This document shows positions 4,095-6,470 of a DNA stretch of 6,470 bases, piece after piece. Position numbers and translations under genes: made by a program. The notes under the pieces were generated by a model. It had not been told where the DNA came from, made no database searches, and saw only the letters and a list, made by a program, of their open reading frames with translations. The stretch lies in NCBI GenBank assembly GCA_023228195.1, contig JALOBR010000081.1, forward strand, positions 1 through 6,470, in the 5' to 3' direction. The stretch comes from Candidatus Omnitrophota bacterium (lineage in GTDB: Bacteria; Omnitrophota; Gorgyraeia; Duberdicusellales; 4484-171). How positions within the stretch are numbered: position 1 is the first letter of the stretch; each line of letters starts with the position of its first letter.

Positions 4095-5042
4095 ATGGAT
4101 AAAATGATTGTTTTCAGCGGAAACTCGAACAGTGGGCTAGCTTCAAGAATCTGCAAGGATCTTAAGCTTAAGATGGGCAGAAGCTTAATCTCCCGTTTTA
4201 GTGACGGAGAAATCCGTATAAAAATAGAAGAAAACGTGAGGGGCAAGGATGTTTTTGTTATTCAGTCAACTTGTCCGCCCGTGGATGAAAATATAATGGA
4301 ATTACTGATAATGATAGATGCGCTAAAACGCGCGTCCGCAAACCGCATTACCGCGGTAATGCCTTATTTCGGTTACGCGCGACAGGACAGAAAAGACCAG
4401 CCTCGAGTTCCGATAACGGCAAAACTGATTGCCAATCTACTGACTATTGCAGGCGCAAACAGGGTGCTTGCTTTAGACTTGCATGCAGGACAAATACAGG
4501 GGTTTTTTGATATCCCTGTGGACCATATTTTTGCGATAGATGTTTTTGTGGATTATTTTAAAAAAATTGGCATGAATAACCTGGTAATAGTTTCTCCTGA
4601 TGTCGGAGGAATAAAAATGGCACGGGCTTATGCGAAAAAATTTCGCGCGGGGCTTGCCATAGTGGATAAAAGAAGAAACAGCCCGGACGCAACCGAAGTC
4701 ATGCACATATTGGGAGAGGTTGAAGGCAAAAATGTAATAATAGTTGATGACATAATTGCAACCGGCAGTTCTCTGGTTGAAGCGGCCGGGGCGCTTAGGC
4801 GCGCCGGAGCAAGAAAGATATTCGCTGCTATATCCCACGGAATTTTATCGGCAAATGCCGTAGAAAAGCTGGAAAGCTCTGACATAGATTATCTTGTCAT
4901 CACAGACTCTATTCCTCTGGGTGAGGAAAAGAAGAGCAAAAAAATAAAAATAGTTTCCGTAAACAAGCTTTTTGCGGAAGCAATAAAACGCATACACTTC
5001 GAACGGTCGATAAGCGTGCTTTTCGATTCGATAAGGCGCTAA
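4095..5042 (+). CDS. prs: Ribose-phosphate pyrophosphokinase (PRPP synthetase)
   Basis: Prs transfers pyrophosphate from ATP to ribose-5-phosphate, making PRPP for purine, pyrimidine, histidine, tryptophan and NAD synthesis. At 315 residues it has the normal length of bacterial class I enzymes. The ATP-binding stretch PYFGYARQDRKDQ (90-102), the DLHAGQIQGFF segment with H130, the catalytic flexible-loop stretch VDKRRN (190-195) and the PRPP loop VDDIIATGSS (217-226) are all intact. ATG 4095 is chosen because AAGG (4084-4087) lies 7 bases upstream. TTG 4089 and ATG 4104 are also in frame but fit less well. It lies 15 bases after glmU and 20 before rplY, so the three genes are probably cotranscribed. 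Confidence 0.97.
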   Translation: MDKMIVFSGNSNSGLASRICKDLKLKMGRSLISRFSDGEIRIKIEENVRGKDVFVIQSTCPPVDENIMELLIMIDALKRASANRITAVMPYFGYARQDRKDQPRVPITAKLIANLLTIAGANRVLALDLHAGQIQGFFDIPVDHIFAIDVFVDYFKKIGMNNLVIVSPDVGGIKMARAYAKKFRAGLAIVDKRRNSPDATEVMHILGEVEGKNVIIVDDIIATGSSLVEAAGALRRAGARKIFAAISHGILSANAVEKLESSDIDYLVITDSIPLGEEKKSKKIKIVSVNKLFAEAIKRIHFERSISVLFDSIRR

Positions 5043-5062
5043 TGCGGATTTAAGGGGGTAAG

Positions 5063-5818
5063 ATGGAAAGGATAAAAATTGAAGCAATTTTAAGAGAGAA
5101 AACCGGTAAAGAAACAGCAAAAAAAGTAAGATTTAAAGGAAATGTCCCGGCTATTGTTTATGGAAGAGGGGCCAATGTAGCCGTGCAGGTTCAGAAGGCA
5201 GGCTTAAAAACGCTTAATTCGATACATTTTTCTCAAAGCGCGGTAATTGATCTGGAGCTTACAGATGCGCAGAAAAAAGAAAATTTTTCAGTGCTGATAA
5301 AGGACGTTCAATATAATCCCTTAACCGAAGCAATTATACATATTGATTTTATAAGAGTTTCTCTTGAAGAAAAAATAAAGGTAAATGTACCGGTCGTTTT
5401 AAGGGGTGAACCAAAGGGTTTAAAAGACGAAGGTATCTTGGAGCAAATATTATGGCAGCTTGTCATAGAAGCGTTGCCTTTGGATATTCCGGAAAAAATC
5501 GAGGTAGAAGTGTCTCATCTTGGAATTGGCAATTCTGTTCACGTAAAAGATATAAAATTAGCCGATAATCTTAAAGTTGTAAATCATCCCGAGGAAACAA
5601 TCGCTACAGTAGTAGAAAAGGTAGAAGAAGTTGTCGCTACTACGGCGGAAGAAGCTGCGCCTACTGGCCCTGAGGTTATAAAAGAGAAGAAAGAGGTTCC
5701 TGAGGGTGAGGAAGGCAAAGAAGAGGGAGCGAAAGGTAAAGAAGAAGGAAAACCTAAAGAAGAGGCTAAACCTAAAGAAGAAACTAAAGGAAAAGATTCC
5801 GGAAAGGGAAAGAAATAA
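5063..5818 (+). CDS. rplY: 50S ribosomal protein L25 / Ctc, long form with charged tail
   Basis: L25 binds 5S rRNA in the large ribosomal subunit; Ctc is the two-domain form. Residues 1-95 form the L25 domain (EAILREKTGKETAKKVRFKG, then VPAIVYGRG and IKDVQYNPLTEAIIHIDF). Residues 96-187 form the TL5-like beta domain (VPVVLRGEPKGLKDEG, then EALPLDIPEKIEVEVSHL). From about 188 to 251 there is a low-complexity tail of Glu, Lys and Gly with repeats such as KPKEEAKPKEETKGK. Acidic tails are common in long L25 proteins, but this one is lengthened and mixed in charge. AAGGGGG (5052-5058) precedes ATG 5063. The gene follows prs by 20 bases. Confidence 0.95.
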   Translation: MERIKIEAILREKTGKETAKKVRFKGNVPAIVYGRGANVAVQVQKAGLKTLNSIHFSQSAVIDLELTDAQKKENFSVLIKDVQYNPLTEAIIHIDFIRVSLEEKIKVNVPVVLRGEPKGLKDEGILEQILWQLVIEALPLDIPEKIEVEVSHLGIGNSVHVKDIKLADNLKVVNHPEETIATVVEKVEEVVATTAEEAAPTGPEVIKEKKEVPEGEEGKEEGAKGKEEGKPKEEAKPKEETKGKDSGKGKK

Positions 5819-5884
5819 ATTGCAGCCCGTAGAGATCTTTGAAAATAGTGCCGCTGATTTCAAGAATGATTACGCTGACTGGAA

Positions 5885-5905
5885 GCTTAATTATAAGTGT
5901 TTTTA
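5885..5905 (+). terminator. Weak possible terminator after rplY
   Basis: CTTA (5886-5889) pairs with TAAG (5894-5897), extendable by one wobble pair, and is followed by TGTTTTTAA. The stem is short and AT-rich, so it may not act alone. It is the only T-run close behind rplY. Confidence 0.25.
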
Positions 5906-5916
5906 ATTCTTCGCAG

Positions 5917-5984
5917 AAATCCCCAGGATTTAGGCCCCTTCCTTAACAAGGTATCAGGAAGGGCCATCCCCGCTGGGATAGCCC
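5917..5984 (+). other. Cluster of three hairpins between rplY and pth
   Basis: AAATCC/GGATTT (5917-5931, loop CCA) is followed by CCCTTCCT (5936-5943) with AGGAAGGG (5956-5963), extended by GG/CC past a one-base bulge to 5933 and 5965. A third hairpin uses GGGC/GCCC and ATCCC/GGGAT (5961-5984, loop CGCT). The second and third share GGGC at 5961-5964, so they cannot both form fully. No T-run follows directly. No gene is visible in 5819-6043; this may be a transcript-end structure or a repeated palindrome. Confidence 0.5.
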
Positions 5985-5994
5985 GTGGGATGAA

Positions 5995-6022
5995 TGCTTT
6001 TTCAGTGAAATCAATGTATAAT
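5995..6022 (+). promoter_or_regulatory. Likely sigma-70-type promoter of pth
   Basis: TATAAT at 6017-6022 is a perfect -10 box. The -35 region is weak; TGCTTT (5995-6000, 16-base spacer) is the best candidate. Transcription would start near 6029, giving a leader of about 15 bases before ATG 6044. Confidence 0.45.
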
Positions 6023-6043
6023 CAGTGCAATTAATATTAGAAA

Positions 6044-6470
6044 ATGAAGATTATCGTAGGACTAGGCAATCCGGGCGTAAAATACAAAAATAACCGCCAC
6101 AATGTCGGTTTTATGGTCGCAGACGAGATAGCTGACAGGAAAAATTCTGCCTTTAAGAAAGGTTTTCTGGCAAATGGCTGGATAGCCAGGATAAAGGCAG
6201 GAGAAGACACCGCTATTTTGCTAAAACCATCTACTTTCATGAATAATTCCGGCCTTTGTGTTAAAAAGATTATCTCAAAATATTGCGTGCGGCCCCATGA
6301 TTTGCTTGTGGTTTATGATGATGCTGATTTATCTCTGGGTACCTTAAGAATTAGGAAAACCGGTTCAAGCGGCGGACATAAAGGTATGGCATCGATTATT
6401 GATAATTTGGGTACCAACGATATTGTCCGTTTAAAAATCGGTATAGGTAAATCTGACGAATACGATCTGG
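6044..6470 (+). CDS. pth: Peptidyl-tRNA hydrolase, 5' part (3'-truncated by the window)
   Basis: Pth frees tRNAs from peptidyl-tRNA that has dropped off the ribosome. The visible 142 residues start MKIIVGLGNPG and contain KYKNNRHNVGF with catalytic H19, KPSTFMNNSG with N67, VVYDDADLSLG with D92, GSSGGHKG, and RLKIGIG. N9, H19, N67 and D92 match E. coli N10, H20, N68 and D93, while E. coli N114 is replaced by K113. The frame is open to the window end, so about 50 residues are missing. No clear Shine-Dalgarno sequence precedes ATG 6044 (ATTAGAAAATG). A TATAAT box 21 bases upstream suggests its own promoter with a very short leader, in addition to any read-through from rplY. Confidence 0.95.
   Translation, partial: MKIIVGLGNPGVKYKNNRHNVGFMVADEIADRKNSAFKKGFLANGWIARIKAGEDTAILLKPSTFMNNSGLCVKKIISKYCVRPHDLLVVYDDADLSLGTLRIRKTGSSGGHKGMASIIDNLGTNDIVRLKIGIGKSDEYDL

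Noticed and set aside
5820..5906. Possible 28-codon gene after rplY (TTG start, ending NYKCF)
   Set aside because: Non-standard start, no family resemblance, and the same frame merely continues an out-of-frame reading of the rplY tail.

Overview
The window is a conserved bacterial housekeeping segment with an intruded tRNA locus in its middle. All convincing genes lie on the plus strand: the 3' end of a transketolase C-terminal gene, ispE, spoVG, tRNA-Gln(UUG), glmU, prs, rplY (L25/Ctc) and the 5' part of pth. The order ispE-(spoVG)-glmU-prs-rplY-pth is an old arrangement. As I recall it, Bacillus has ispE-purR-yabJ-spoVG-glmU-prs-ctc-pth, and several proteobacteria carry a tRNA-Gln between ispE and prs. 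Base composition is moderately AT-rich. SpoVG carries an internal four-cysteine zinc ribbon, which I recall from planctomycete-type SpoVG proteins. With the synteny this suggests an uncultured PVC or Omnitrophota-like bacterium, but the assignment is an inference of moderate to low strength.

Layout. 2-1271: transketolase end overlapping, or immediately followed by, ispE. 1272-1547: non-coding, almost wholly made of inverted repeats. 1548-1973: spoVG, closed by a terminator built from GGYYAA hexamers (1989-2060). 2064-2728: the tRNA-Gln locus. This holds a 5' half-tRNA ending at the anticodon, two strong hairpins, a small GIY-YIG nuclease gene whose last codons and stop lie inside the next tRNA, the intact tRNA-Gln, about 200 bp of palindromic non-coding DNA, and a 13-bp copy of the tRNA 3' end. 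2811-5818: glmU-prs-rplY, closely spaced and probably one transcript. 5819-6043: three hairpins and a likely promoter. 6044-6470: pth, cut by the window end.

The housekeeping genes cover isoprenoid precursor synthesis (transketolase, IspE), UDP-GlcNAc for the cell wall (GlmU), PRPP for nucleotides (Prs) and translation (L25, Pth). The most unusual part is the tRNA-Gln locus. It reads as two insertions into one tRNA gene. One is a 377-bp GIY-YIG cassette that duplicated a perfect 39 bp and rebuilt the tRNA downstream. The other is a 212-bp non-coding, hairpin-ended insert that duplicated 13 bp of the tRNA 3' end. The overlap of the nuclease gene with the mature tRNA implies that tRNA processing and nuclease expression compete on any shared transcript.
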